Positions 16,095 through 24,115 are shown, counted from the first letter of the stretch. The stretch: DNA of 45,478 nt from Micromonospora haikouensis (GCF_900091595.1 NZ_FMCW01000041.1:1-45478), one strand, 5' to 3'. Made by a program: numbers and translations. The notes: generated from the letters alone by a model not told the origin.

Positions 16095-17305
16095 CCGGCC
16101 GTCCGACCGTGCTGCGGCGGTTCGCCCGCTGGTGGTCGACGCCGCTGCCGGCACCGCCCGCGGCGCTGCGGCGGGGACCCATGCGCGCCGGCGCGTTCCC
16201 GTCCCGGCTGCGGTCCACGCGACTGACCAGCCAGCTCGGCGTCGCCCTCGGCGTGGCGTTCGCCGTCTGCTTCCTCACCGGGCTGCTCAGCCACCTGATC
16301 CAGGATCCGCCGGGCTGGTTTTGGTGGCCGGCCCGCCCGGTGGGGCTCTACCGGTTCACCCAGGGCCTGCACGTGGCGACCGGGCTGGCCACGGTGCCGC
16401 TGCTCGGTGCCAAGCTGTGGTCGGCCTACCCGCACCTGTTCGCCTGGCCGCCGGTCCGCTCGGTCGCCCACGCGCTCGAACGCGCCAGCGTCGGCGTCCT
16501 GGTCGCCGCCGCGCTGTTCCAGGTGGTCGGCGGCGTCCTGAACGTCTCCCGCTGGTACGCGCCGATGCCGTTCTTCTTCACCGCCGGGCACTACTGGGTG
16601 GCGTGGCTCGCGGTCGGCGCGCTGCTGGTGCACATTGGCGTACACCTGCCGACCGTGCGTGGCGCGCTCGCCCGGCCCGCCGCCGGGCCACCGCCGGGCC
16701 GGCTGAGCCGGCGCGGGCTGCTCGGCGGCGTCGTCGCCGCGGCCGGGCTGATCACCCTGACCACGGTCGGGCAGACCGTCCGGCCGCTGTCCGGCCTGGC
16801 GGTGCTCGCGCCCCGCCGGCCGGACGTGGGGCCGCAGGGGCTCCCGGTCAACAAGACCGCGGACAACGCCGGGGTACGCGCCCGGGCGCTCGACCCGTCC
16901 TACCGGCTGGCGGTCGTCGGCCCCGCCGGGCGGGCCGACCTGGATCTCGCCGCCCTGCACGCCTTCGCGCAGCACACCGCCGACCTGCCGATCGCCTGCG
17001 TGGAGGGGTGGAGCGCCACCGGGCGGTGGACCGGCGTGCGACTGCGGGACCTGGTGGCCCTCGTGGGCGGCGACCCGGACCGCGCGGAGGTCCTCGTCGA
17101 GTCGCTGGAGGCCGCCGGCCGGTACCGCGCGTCGACCGTCGCGCCGGCCCACGCCCGCGACCCGCTGACGCTGATCGCCCTGCGGCTCGACGGCGAGCCC
17201 CTGCACCCGGACCACGGCTACCCGGCGCGGCTGATCGCCCCGAACCGGCCCGGCGTGCTCCAGACGAAGTGGGTCGCCAGGATCACCGTGCGGGAGCCGC
17301 GATGA
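16091..17305 (+). CDS. Cytochrome b561-like / sulfite-oxidase-like molybdopterin oxidoreductase fusion
   Basis: 404 residues. The first half (about 45-190) has four membrane helices with candidate haem histidines H68, H94, H167, H181 and H185, like cytochrome b561/di-haem quinol domains. A short loop with a twin-arginine R207-R208 (LSRRGLLGG) and a hydrophobic stretch follows. The last part (about 245-404) resembles the molybdopterin-binding domain of sulfite oxidase/YedY proteins, with the presumed Mo ligand C303 in PIACVEGW and the closing YPARLIAPNRPGVLQTKWV. It looks like a quinone-linked reductase with an extracytoplasmic active site, akin to MsrP/MsrQ joined in one chain. The substrate is unknown. 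GTG start overlaps the methyltransferase stop; ATGA overlap with the next gene. Confidence 0.82.
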   Translation: MTGRPTVLRRFARWWSTPLPAPPAALRRGPMRAGAFPSRLRSTRLTSQLGVALGVAFAVCFLTGLLSHLIQDPPGWFWWPARPVGLYRFTQGLHVATGLATVPLLGAKLWSAYPHLFAWPPVRSVAHALERASVGVLVAAALFQVVGGVLNVSRWYAPMPFFFTAGHYWVAWLAVGALLVHIGVHLPTVRGALARPAAGPPPGRLSRRGLLGGVVAAAGLITLTTVGQTVRPLSGLAVLAPRRPDVGPQGLPVNKTADNAGVRARALDPSYRLAVVGPAGRADLDLAALHAFAQHTADLPIACVEGWSATGRWTGVRLRDLVALVGGDPDRAEVLVESLEAAGRYRASTVAPAHARDPLTLIALRLDGEPLHPDHGYPARLIAPNRPGVLQTKWVARITVREPR

Positions 17306-17793
17306 GGGTCCGCAGCGTGCTCGTCGCCGTCGGCGTCCTGCTGATGGGGTACGCCGTCGTGGGCGGCAGCGCCGACCCCGACCTGAAGCCGGCGGGCGTG
17401 CTGCTCTTCCTGGCCGGGGTGCTGGCCGGTCACGACCTCGTCTGGATGGTCGTGCTGCTGACCGGTGGCGCGGCGGTCGCCCGGTGCGTCCCGGGCCGGC
17501 ACCGGCCCGTGGCGCGTGCCGCCGCGATCAGCGCCGCCGCGCTCACCGTCGTGGCGGTGCCGCTCGTCCTCGGCTTCGGCCGGCCCCCGGACAACCCGTC
17601 GGTGCTGCCGCTGCCGTACGGCCGCAACCTCGCCGCCGTCCTGCTCCTCGTCGCCGGCGCGGCACTGGCGGCGGGCCTGGCGGCGGACCGGCGGGGCCGG
17701 CCGGCGGCGGGCCGCGGGCGGGGCCGGTCGACGGCTGGCCGTAAGCGATCCGAAAGACCCGGCGGTGGCGGCCCGCCGCCCGCCGGTCGGTAG
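17302..17793 (+). CDS. Small multi-pass membrane protein of unknown function
   Basis: 163 residues with about four hydrophobic helices (from VLVAVGVLLMGYAVVGG, through LFLAGVLAGHDLVWMVVLLTG and ALTVVAVPLVLGFG, to LAAVLLLVAGAALAAGLAAD), followed by an Arg/Gly-rich basic tail. No family was recognised. The ATG overlaps the stop of the molybdopterin fusion by 4 nt, so it is the last gene of the GT2 operon, and it may be an accessory membrane subunit of that enzyme. The tail overlaps the response-regulator promoter elements (17740-17756), so its 3' end doubles as a regulatory region. Confidence 0.65.
   Translation: MRVRSVLVAVGVLLMGYAVVGGSADPDLKPAGVLLFLAGVLAGHDLVWMVVLLTGGAAVARCVPGRHRPVARAAAISAAALTVVAVPLVLGFGRPPDNPSVLPLPYGRNLAAVLLLVAGAALAAGLAADRRGRPAAGRGRGRSTAGRKRSERPGGGGPPPAGR
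17740..17756 (+). promoter_or_regulatory. Direct-repeat regulator site before the response regulator
   Basis: CGTAAG at 17740 and CGAAAG at 17751 are exactly 11 bp apart and echo the GTAAG repeats at 14018-14092. They lie 35-51 nt upstream of a TAGCGT -10-like element. Probable autoregulatory site. Confidence 0.5.
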
Positions 17794-17796
17794 CGT
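17791..17796 (+). promoter_or_regulatory. -10 element TAGCGT for the two-component operon
   Basis: TAGCGT followed by exactly 7 nt and the ATG at 17804, the same layout as before the GT2 gene. Confidence 0.5.
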
Positions 17797-17803
17797 GGCC
17801 GGG

Positions 17804-18514
17804 ATGGGACACCGGGTGCTGGTGGTCGACGACGACCCCACGGTCAGCGACGTCGTGCGGCGCTACCTGGAACAGGACGGCTGCGAGGTCCGGCTGGCCG
17901 CCGACGGCGCCGCCGGCCTCGCGGCGATCGCCACCCACCGGCCCGATCTCGTGGTGCTCGATCTCATGATGCCCGGCATCGAAGGCCTCGAGGTGTGCCG
18001 CCGGATCCGCAGGCAGCTGCCGGGCCTGCCGGTGATCATGCTCACCGCCCTCGGCGAGGAGGCCGACCGCGTCCTGGGGCTGGAGGTCGGTGCCGACGAC
18101 TACGTGACCAAGCCGTTCTCCCCCCGCGAACTCGTCCTGCGGATCCGTTTGGTGCTGCGTCGCGCCAGCGGGCACACCACCGGCCCGGCCGACCTCACCC
18201 GGCTCGTCGACGCGGAGCTGGCCGTCGACACCGCCCGCCGCGTCGCCGAGCGCGACGGCGCGCCGCTGGCGCTGACCGTCCGCGAGTTCGACCTGCTGGC
18301 CTTCCTCATGCGCCATCCCGGGCGCGCGTGGTCCCGCGCCGATCTGCTGGACAAGGTGTGGGGCTGGCAGTTCGGCGACCAGTCGACGGTGACCGTCCAC
18401 GTCCGCCGGCTGCGCGAGAAGATCGAGTACGAGCCGGCCGAACCGCGCCGCATCCGCACCATCTGGGGCGTCGGCTACCGCTACGACCCGCTCGACGGGG
18501 GACCCCAGCGGTGA
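17804..18514 (+). CDS. OmpR/PhoB-family response regulator
   Basis: A 236-residue two-component output protein. The receiver domain begins RVLVVDDDPTVSDVVRR, is phosphorylated at D53 (VVLDLMMPG), has the conserved threonine in MLTALGEE and the lysine in DDYVTKPFSPREL. The C-terminal winged-helix DNA-binding domain has LTVREFDLLAFL, the recognition helix STVTVHVRRLREKIE and the wing IRTIWGVGYRYDP. ATG 17804 is preceded by TAGCGT at 7 nt, suggesting a leaderless mRNA. It is joined to the histidine kinase by a GTGA overlap. Repeats shared by its own promoter and by the divergent GT2/epimerase promoter suggest it controls the whole cluster. Confidence 0.93.
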   Translation: MGHRVLVVDDDPTVSDVVRRYLEQDGCEVRLAADGAAGLAAIATHRPDLVVLDLMMPGIEGLEVCRRIRRQLPGLPVIMLTALGEEADRVLGLEVGADDYVTKPFSPRELVLRIRLVLRRASGHTTGPADLTRLVDAELAVDTARRVAERDGAPLALTVREFDLLAFLMRHPGRAWSRADLLDKVWGWQFGDQSTVTVHVRRLREKIEYEPAEPRRIRTIWGVGYRYDPLDGGPQR

Positions 18515-19527
18515 CCGACATGCTGCTCATCGGGCTCTACGCCCTCGTCGCCGGAGGCGTCGTCGGGCTGGCCGGCGCCGGGGCGCTGCGGCTGCTGCGC
18601 GGCCGGTCCATCCTCGTCCACGTGCTGGTGCTGCTCACCGTCACCGTGCTCGCCGTGGTCGTCGGCGTCGCCACGGTCGCCCAGGCCATGTTCCTGTCCC
18701 CGCACGACCTGTGGGTCGTCCTCGTCACCGTGAGCGCCTCCGCGGTGATCAGCCTCGCCGTCGGCGCCGTCTTCGGCAGCCGGCTGGCCGCCTCCGCGGT
18801 CTGGGCGCAGGCGGCCCGGGACCGGGAACGGCGGCTGGAGGCCGGACGGCGCGAACTCGTCGCCTGGGTGTCGCACGACCTGCGCACCCCGCTCGCCGGG
18901 CTGCGGGCGATGGCCGAGGCCCTCGAGGACCGCATCATCGACGACCCGGCCACCGTCGACGAATACCACCGGCGCATCCGGGTCGAGACCGACCGGATGA
19001 CCCAACTCGTCGACGACCTGTTCGAGCTGTCCCGGATCAACGCCGGCGCGCTGCGGCTCGCGCCCACCACCGTGCCGCTGCGCGACGTCGTGTCCGACGC
19101 CATCGCCGGCGTCGCCCCGCTCGCCGCCCGCCGCCGGATCCACCTGGTCGCGGCGGACAGCGGCTGGCCCCTCGTCCGCGCCGGCGAACGCGAACTCGCC
19201 CGGGTCGTCAGCAACCTGCTGATCAACTCCGTCCGGTACACCCCGGAGGACGGCACCGTGCACATCGCGGCCGGCCACGAACGCGACTCCGTGTGGCTCG
19301 CCGTCTCCGACACCTGCGGCGGCATCCCGGAGGAGGACCTGGACCGGGTGTTCGACGTGGCCTTCCGCGGCGAGCGCGCGCGTACCCCGGGCGCGGCCGG
19401 CTCCGGTGGCGGCGGAGGGCTCGGCCTGGCGATCGTGCGCGGCCTGGTGGAGGCACACGGCGGCCGGGTCGACGTGCGCAACACCGGCCGGGGCTGCCAG
19501 TTCGAGGTACGCCTGCCCGCGGCCTGA
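18511..19527 (+). CDS. Sensor histidine kinase
   Basis: 338 residues. Hydrophobic segments lie near residues 4-24, 34-54 and 66-88, with very short loops, so it has no sizeable extracellular sensor domain and may sense within the membrane or via a partner. The phospho-accepting H122 lies in VAWVSHDLRTPLAG (HisKA), and the ATPase domain shows an N-box VVSNLLINSVRYTP, a G1-type VSDTCGGIPEEDLDRVF and G2 GGGGLGLAIVRGLVEAHGG. It phosphorylates the partner regulator whose stop it overlaps by 4 nt (GTGA). It converges on the TelA gene with a 32-nt gap. The stimulus is unknown; cell-envelope or redox state would suit the cluster. Confidence 0.93.
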   Translation: MTDMLLIGLYALVAGGVVGLAGAGALRLLRGRSILVHVLVLLTVTVLAVVVGVATVAQAMFLSPHDLWVVLVTVSASAVISLAVGAVFGSRLAASAVWAQAARDRERRLEAGRRELVAWVSHDLRTPLAGLRAMAEALEDRIIDDPATVDEYHRRIRVETDRMTQLVDDLFELSRINAGALRLAPTTVPLRDVVSDAIAGVAPLAARRRIHLVAADSGWPLVRAGERELARVVSNLLINSVRYTPEDGTVHIAAGHERDSVWLAVSDTCGGIPEEDLDRVFDVAFRGERARTPGAAGSGGGGGLGLAIVRGLVEAHGGRVDVRNTGRGCQFEVRLPAA

Positions 19528-19559
19528 TCCGCGTGCGCCTGGTCCACCGGCGTGCGCTG

Positions 19560-20870
19560 TCAGCGCTGCTGCGGCACGACCGCCACCGCCTGCTCCAGCA
19601 CGACGTCGGGCAGTTGCGGCCCGGACGGCAGCGCCAGCGGCGTCTTGGCCCGGGTGACCAGCTCCACCACGGTACGGCTCAGCCGCTGCGACGACTCCGA
19701 CATGGACCGGTTGGCGGTGACGATCGCGCCGACCACCTCGGCCCGCGCCTGCTGGCCATGGCGGACCGCGTCCTCGATGCCCCGGGCCTGCGCGTCGATC
19801 GACTCGGCGACCTCGAGGATGGTCTCCGGCCGGACCGTCGGAGTCTGGATCACCCGGGCGATCTGCGGCACCGCCGTCTTCGACGCCGACGCGTACGCCG
19901 ACAGCACGTCGTTGGCGCCGTCGGCCACCACCTGCTGCATGTCGGCGGCCTGATTGGCCTGCAGCAGCAGCGCCCACTGGGCGATGGTCAGCTTCATCGT
20001 CGGGATGGTCAGGTTGATCAGCAACGCCAGCCGCTGGCCGAGCCCGTAGTTGAGGCTGCGGATGTTGCGCACCTGCGGTGAGGTGGACCAGGCGACGAAG
20101 AGCCGCTGCTGGAACTCGTTGATCCGCACCTCGAGCGCCTGGATGAACTCGGTGACCATCGACAGCCGCTCGCGGCGGTCCCGCTCGTCCGGCGCGCCCG
20201 GGGTCACGACGACGGACCTCGCCTCGGCGAGGGCTTCGTCGCGGATCAGCTCCATCACCGCGATCGCGCCGACCAGCTGGCCGATGGCCGCCTCGTTGGC
20301 CTTGTAAAGCTCGTCGCAGAGCACCACGTTGCTGCGCAGTTTGCGCTGCTTGTCGCTGAGCTGCCCGGCGACCCGGTCGAGCTGCTGCTCGACGGCGCGC
20401 GCCTCCTCGAACAGCATCTCCAGCAGGTCCCGGCCCTTACGGAACAGGCCGCGGACGGCGTCGGAGAACTTGGTGAACGTCTCCCGCACCCGGGGGTCGC
20501 TCGGGTCGTACCTGCGGCGGAAGCCACGCATCCGGTCGTTGATCTCGTGCATGATGCTGGTCAGCTCGGGGATGTCGACGCGACCGACCTCCCGGAAGAT
20601 CCGGCTGACCTGGGCGTTGACCTGGTCCAGCGCCTGGTTGCCGAAGCTCGCCAGCGCCTCGGTGTTGGCCAGCATCGTCGGGTAGAGCTGCCGGGCGGCC
20701 TGCCGCGCCTGGTCGAGCTGCGCCGGAGTGAGCAGGTCCCGGTAGGCGAACGCGGCCGGCTGGGCGCCGGTGGCCAGCGCGGTGGTGATGGCGGCGTCGG
20801 CGGCACCGGCGGGCGGGTCGGCCTGCCCGCCGACGATGGTGCCGAAGTCGATCTGCAGTCCCTCACTCAT
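19560..20870 (-). CDS. TelA/KlaA-family toxic anion resistance protein
   Basis: 436 residues, soluble and largely alpha-helical. It shows long charged helices (AVRGLFRKGRDLLEMLFEEA, LDRVAGQLSDKQRKLRSNVV) and the region QALEVRINEFQQRLFVAWST, then NIRSLNYGLGQRLALLINLT and IPTMKLTIAQWALLLQAN, typical of the TelA family. The family was named from tellurite resistance but its biochemical role is not established; genomic neighbours are often XpaC-like and VWA proteins, as here. The ATG at 20870 follows GAAGGAG at about 7 nt and lies 12 nt from the upstream gene's stop. It is the last gene of a four-gene operon. Confidence 0.88.
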   Translation of the reverse strand: MSEGLQIDFGTIVGGQADPPAGAADAAITTALATGAQPAAFAYRDLLTPAQLDQARQAARQLYPTMLANTEALASFGNQALDQVNAQVSRIFREVGRVDIPELTSIMHEINDRMRGFRRRYDPSDPRVRETFTKFSDAVRGLFRKGRDLLEMLFEEARAVEQQLDRVAGQLSDKQRKLRSNVVLCDELYKANEAAIGQLVGAIAVMELIRDEALAEARSVVVTPGAPDERDRRERLSMVTEFIQALEVRINEFQQRLFVAWSTSPQVRNIRSLNYGLGQRLALLINLTIPTMKLTIAQWALLLQANQAADMQQVVADGANDVLSAYASASKTAVPQIARVIQTPTVRPETILEVAESIDAQARGIEDAVRHGQQARAEVVGAIVTANRSMSESSQRLSRTVVELVTRAKTPLALPSGPQLPDVVLEQAVAVVPQQR

Positions 20871-20882
20871 GTCCGGTCTCCT

Positions 20883-22025
20883 TCATCGACAGGTGGCGGC
20901 GTCTTTCACGCAGCTGAGCAGGGCGAGCGTCACGTCGGCGGCCGGCGCGGGCGCGGCGCGGATCTGGTCGGCCAGGCCGATGCCGGGAAAGTCGCCGACG
21001 TCGTTGGCGCCGACCTGCACGGCGGAGCGAAAGCCGTACCGCTTCCAGGCGATCTGCTGGATCTTCGGGTCCTTCAGCGCGTCGGCGAACCGGCCGGCGT
21101 CGGGGTCGAGGGCCAGCACCGGGTGATCGCTGTAGATGGTCGGGTCGGGATAGAGCACCCGGACGTTCTTCAGCAGGGCGGCGCTGGCGTCCCCGCTCTG
21201 GAACACCTGCTGGATGATCTGGTTCTCGTAGCCGGCGTAGAGCGGCGCCTTGAACTCACCGCCCTGGGTGAGCCACTCCCGGAACCCCGAGTCGGAGCTG
21301 CGCGACTGCAGGCCCTGCGCGTCGTACAGGGCGCGCATGGTGGGCAGCGCCTTGCGGGCCTGGGCCAGGCTCGGCGCGGAGAAGCCGTCGTCGGTGGCGA
21401 CGACGTTCAACTGGAGCTGGGCCATGGTGAAGCCGCTGTTCGACTTCGCCGGGTCGGTGCTGGAGATGGTTATCGGGCCGCGCAGGTCGGCGGCGCCCAG
21501 CGCCTCCCAGGTGCCCCGCTTGACCACCTGGTTCAGCAGCAGGCCCTTCATGTCCACCACGAAGTACCGGTCGCCGCGGCGCTGCACGATGCCCTTCTTC
21601 AGCAGCGCGTCGGTGCCGCGCGGCCCGGCGTAGATGACCTCCGGCGACTGCAGCACGTTCTCCGCCCGGTAGCCGGGGAACGCCCCGGGGTGCAGGGCCT
21701 CGAAGACACCCTGGGCGCTGGCGCTGGACGGCCAGAGGCAGTCCAGCTTGCGGGCCTTGATCTCTTCGGTGCTCAGCTGCACCTGGTCGTACGAGCCGAG
21801 CGGCCCGAACGCGACCTCCAGCCGGTAGTCGTCGCGGAGGATCCGCTTGACCTCCGGGTCGGCCATCAGCTCCGACTTTTCCGAGCCGCCGACACAGGTG
21901 ACGGTGGTGGGCGGGGCGGCGGTCGCCGGCCGGTCGGCCGACCGCTTCCACAGCACCGCCGCGACGACGCAGACGGCGATCACCGTGACCAGTCCGATCA
22001 GGAACCGGGTGCTCGGCAATCTCAA
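20883..22025 (-). CDS. Membrane-anchored periplasmic-binding-protein-like protein
   Basis: 380 residues. An N-terminal membrane helix (about 8-25, FLIGLVTVIAVCVVAAVLW) anchors an extracellular type-2 binding-protein fold. Recognisable stretches are CVGGSEKSELMADPEVKRIL, KLDCLWPSSASAQGVFEAL, GPITISSTDPAKSNSGFTM and LYAGYENQIIQQVFQ. Four cysteines outside the helix, including the terminal SCVKDAATCR pair, suggest disulfides. Its binding domain is of the kind often fused to VWA modules, and it is encoded two genes after a VWA protein. The ligand is unknown. The start is TTG 22025, chosen because AAGGAG lies 5 nt upstream and the membrane helix follows at once. Ten nt separate it from the XpaC-like gene. 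Confidence 0.75.
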   Translation of the reverse strand: MRLPSTRFLIGLVTVIAVCVVAAVLWKRSADRPATAAPPTTVTCVGGSEKSELMADPEVKRILRDDYRLEVAFGPLGSYDQVQLSTEEIKARKLDCLWPSSASAQGVFEALHPGAFPGYRAENVLQSPEVIYAGPRGTDALLKKGIVQRRGDRYFVVDMKGLLLNQVVKRGTWEALGAADLRGPITISSTDPAKSNSGFTMAQLQLNVVATDDGFSAPSLAQARKALPTMRALYDAQGLQSRSSDSGFREWLTQGGEFKAPLYAGYENQIIQQVFQSGDASAALLKNVRVLYPDPTIYSDHPVLALDPDAGRFADALKDPKIQQIAWKRYGFRSAVQVGANDVGDFPGIGLADQIRAAPAPAADVTLALLSCVKDAATCR

Positions 22026-22035
22026 CGTGACTCCT

Positions 22036-22635
22036 TCATCGGCCCAGGTCGGGCAGGCTGGGTGGGGCGACGGTGCCCAGGTTGGCGGTGTACTGCGCGA
22101 TCTCGCCCTGGTTGACCAGCCGGACGCTGTCCAGGGCGAAGTCGGCGAACCGGCGGAACGCCTGCTCGCCGTCGCGTTGCAGCCGTTCCGGGTCGTGGTA
22201 GAGCACCGGCTGGCGCTGGATGTCCAGGTACTGCCGGACCACCCCGTCGAGGCTGCGCAGGTGCCCGCCGACCTGGGCGGCGGTCGAGTAGAGGCTGTCC
22301 GGCGAGCGGTCCCGCACCCGGTCGAACAGCTCCGGGACGTACCGGCAGGCGTCCTCCAGCGCGCGGCGCGCCTCGGTGTGGCGGACGTCCCGGCTGAGCC
22401 GTTCGATGCCGTGCACCACCCGCAGCGCCTCCTCGACCCGGCCGCGGGCGTCGTCGGCATAGCTGTCGCTGTCCACCCGGGTGGCGCTACGGTCGTCGAT
22501 CATGAGATAGAGCCCGATGGCGGCACCCACGGCGAGCAGCGGCGCCCAGATCAGGCTGCCGGTGACCAGGAAGACCACCGCGAAGGCGGCCACTGCGGCG
22601 GCCAGCGCCACGGGGGCCGCGAGGCGATGCCTCAC
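22036..22635 (-). CDS. XpaC-like membrane protein
   Basis: 199 residues. Two adjacent membrane helices at the N-terminus (about 5-25 and 27-46) are followed by a cytoplasmic alpha-helical domain (RVEEALRVVHGIERLSRDVR onward). This layout and its neighbourhood to a TelA homologue resemble the XpaC/TelA pairs of Bacillus; the assignment is moderate because no short diagnostic motif exists. XpaC was named for hydrolysis of a chromogenic phosphate, but its true role is unclear. The GTG start at 22635 overlaps the VWA stop by 4 nt. Confidence 0.6.
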   Translation of the reverse strand: MRHRLAAPVALAAAVAAFAVVFLVTGSLIWAPLLAVGAAIGLYLMIDDRSATRVDSDSYADDARGRVEEALRVVHGIERLSRDVRHTEARRALEDACRYVPELFDRVRDRSPDSLYSTAAQVGGHLRSLDGVVRQYLDIQRQPVLYHDPERLQRDGEQAFRRFADFALDSVRLVNQGEIAQYTANLGTVAPPSLPDLGR

Positions 22636-23615
22636 TTGTACCCCGCCGCCTGCCGCAGGGCGGCGACCAGGTCGTCCTGCCGGACGAAGGTGCCGTTGGC
22701 GGCCTTGGCGACCTCCTCCAGCTGGCGCGGATCGGCGTCCCGGCCGAACGCGATCGCGACCACCGGCACGCCGGCACGCTGCAGTGCGTCGAGCGCCTCG
22801 TCGCGCTGCCTCGTGTTGGACTGGCCGTCGGTCATCAGCACCAACAGCCGCTTGCGGTCACCGTTGTGTCGCCCGGTCAGCTCCTCCGTGGCGCGCAGCA
22901 GACAGGCGTACATGTCGGTGCCGCCATCGGGTTCGTAGCCGGCGATGTCGCGGGCCAGGCCACGCAGCGTGTTGCCGTCGTTGCCGCGTACCTGCCAGGG
23001 GCTACCGCCGGTGACGCCGCCGGCGAAGATGGCGACCGTGGTGACGTCCTGCGGGTGGGTCTGCAGGAAGTTCTGCGCGGCCTGCTCCGGGTCGAAGACC
23101 TGCGCGGTGGCGGCCTCGATGCCGGTCCACCCGTCGTTGTCGCCCATCGAGCCGCTGCCGTCCAGGCAGTAGTACGCGGCGACCGGGCGGCGGTAGCGGG
23201 TCTGGTAGCGGTCGAGCGCCGCCTGGATGACCGGCGCCGACGGGTACTGGATGCCCTGCTCGTTGATCGTGCCCTGGATGCCCCACTCCGGGTTGAACAC
23301 CGCCGGGTCGGGTTCGTCGAGGGTGAGCCCCACGCTGGCGGCGGGCCGGCGGCCCAGCTTGAGCAGCGCCGCCTGCGCGCCGGCGTCGGTGAGCAGGTGC
23401 TCCTGCAGCTCGGTGAAGATCCGGCGGGCGTCGTCGTTGCCGGGCTGCGGCAGGAAGCCCAGCGGCGCGTCGCTCACCGCCAGCGAGCCCCGGGGGTACG
23501 CGACCAGCAGCGGTTCCCGGCCGGCCTTCACCAGCTCGGCGTTCTTCTCGATGACCAGGTCCTCGTAGGTGAACATGGCCCGGCACTGGTCGGCGTGGGC
23601 GACGCACTCGGTCAT
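22632..23615 (-). CDS. VWA-domain protein, apparently missing its 5' end
   Basis: About 327 residues from the ATG at 23615. The VWA domain (about 140-327) has the MIDAS motif DGSGSMGDN (D152), the threonine region GGTDMYACL and LMTDGQSNTR. It is preceded by TYEDLVIEKNAELVKAGR and LLVAYPRGSLAVSDAPLGFL, which match only the C-terminal half of the binding-protein domain normally found before VWA in this family. The expected signal peptide and first half of that domain are absent. The frame continues to 23840, but that part is antisense to a secreted-protein gene and is Ala/Thr-rich without homology. The gene is either a 5'-truncated relic or starts cryptically. It is first in the operon VWA, XpaC-like, binding protein, TelA. 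Confidence 0.65.
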   Translation of the reverse strand: MTECVAHADQCRAMFTYEDLVIEKNAELVKAGREPLLVAYPRGSLAVSDAPLGFLPQPGNDDARRIFTELQEHLLTDAGAQAALLKLGRRPAASVGLTLDEPDPAVFNPEWGIQGTINEQGIQYPSAPVIQAALDRYQTRYRRPVAAYYCLDGSGSMGDNDGWTGIEAATAQVFDPEQAAQNFLQTHPQDVTTVAIFAGGVTGGSPWQVRGNDGNTLRGLARDIAGYEPDGGTDMYACLLRATEELTGRHNGDRKRLLVLMTDGQSNTRQRDEALDALQRAGVPVVAIAFGRDADPRQLEEVAKAANGTFVRQDDLVAALRQAAGYK

Positions 23616-24000
23616 CAGCGTGCCCGTCGCCGTCGCCGCGTCCGTCGCAGGCGTGCTGGCCACCGCCCCCGCCGCCGCGGCGGCGCCCGCGTCGGTGTCG
23701 ACCCAGAGCTGGGGGGCCGGGAACTGTCCGCAGGGCATGCTCTGCATCTGGCCGAACTGGAACCACCCGCCGGAGGGCCCCACGTCGACCCCGTCCCTGA
23801 CGACGGACAGCGAGTGGACCGGAAACGTCCCGGCGTTCAACTTCTACAACTACACGGCCAAGAAGGCCGAGATCACCTGGTCCTACACGTATCTCGGCAC
23901 GCCGCTCACCGGCACGATCTGCGTCGTGCCGGGCGGCGACGGGGACCTGTACGTGCCCATGCACGTCGCGAAGGTGACCTGGCAGCCGCGGAGCTGCTGA
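23575..24000 (+). CDS. Small secreted Cys-containing protein, resembling I36-type peptidase inhibitors
   Basis: 141 residues. A hydrophobic region with an Ala-rich cleavage site (VAVAASVAGVLATAPAAAAA, about 18-37) suggests Sec export. The mature part has four cysteines (C51, C57, C116, C141), a CPQGMLCIWPNW motif similar to the first strand of actinobacterial I36 (SMPI-like) inhibitors, and Tyr/Trp-rich strands (FNFYNYTAKKAEITWSYTY). Family assignment is tentative. Third positions are strongly C/G, as in real genes here. The start (ATG 23575, or GTG 23569) lies antisense inside the VWA gene, so its first 11 residues may be borrowed sequence. It ends before a strong hairpin at 24081. Confidence 0.6.
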   Translation: MARHWSAWATHSVISVPVAVAASVAGVLATAPAAAAAPASVSTQSWGAGNCPQGMLCIWPNWNHPPEGPTSTPSLTTDSEWTGNVPAFNFYNYTAKKAEITWSYTYLGTPLTGTICVVPGGDGDLYVPMHVAKVTWQPRSC

Positions 24001-24080
24001 CCCCGTCGGAGCCCTGGGCCTCCCCGAGTCCGGCCGGCCGCCCGCGGCCCGGCTTCGGCGCCTCGACGGCCACAGCGCCC

Positions 24081-24115
24081 CGAAGGGCTGATCCGCTGTC
24101 CGGATCAGCCCTTCG
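24081..24115. terminator. Bidirectional hairpin terminator
   Basis: Perfect 15-bp stem (CGAAGGGCTGATCCG / CGGATCAGCCCTTCG) with a 5-nt loop. It lies between the stops of the small secreted protein (+) and the siderophore-binding lipoprotein (-) and can serve both. The rest of the 167-nt gap shows no gene. Confidence 0.85.

Noticed and set aside
19528..19559. Terminator between histidine kinase and TelA genes
   Set aside because: The 32-nt convergent gap shows no convincing stem-loop.
23616..23840. N-terminal extension of the VWA protein
   Set aside because: The extension is Ala/Thr-rich, lacks a signal peptide and homology, and lies antisense to a better coding frame.
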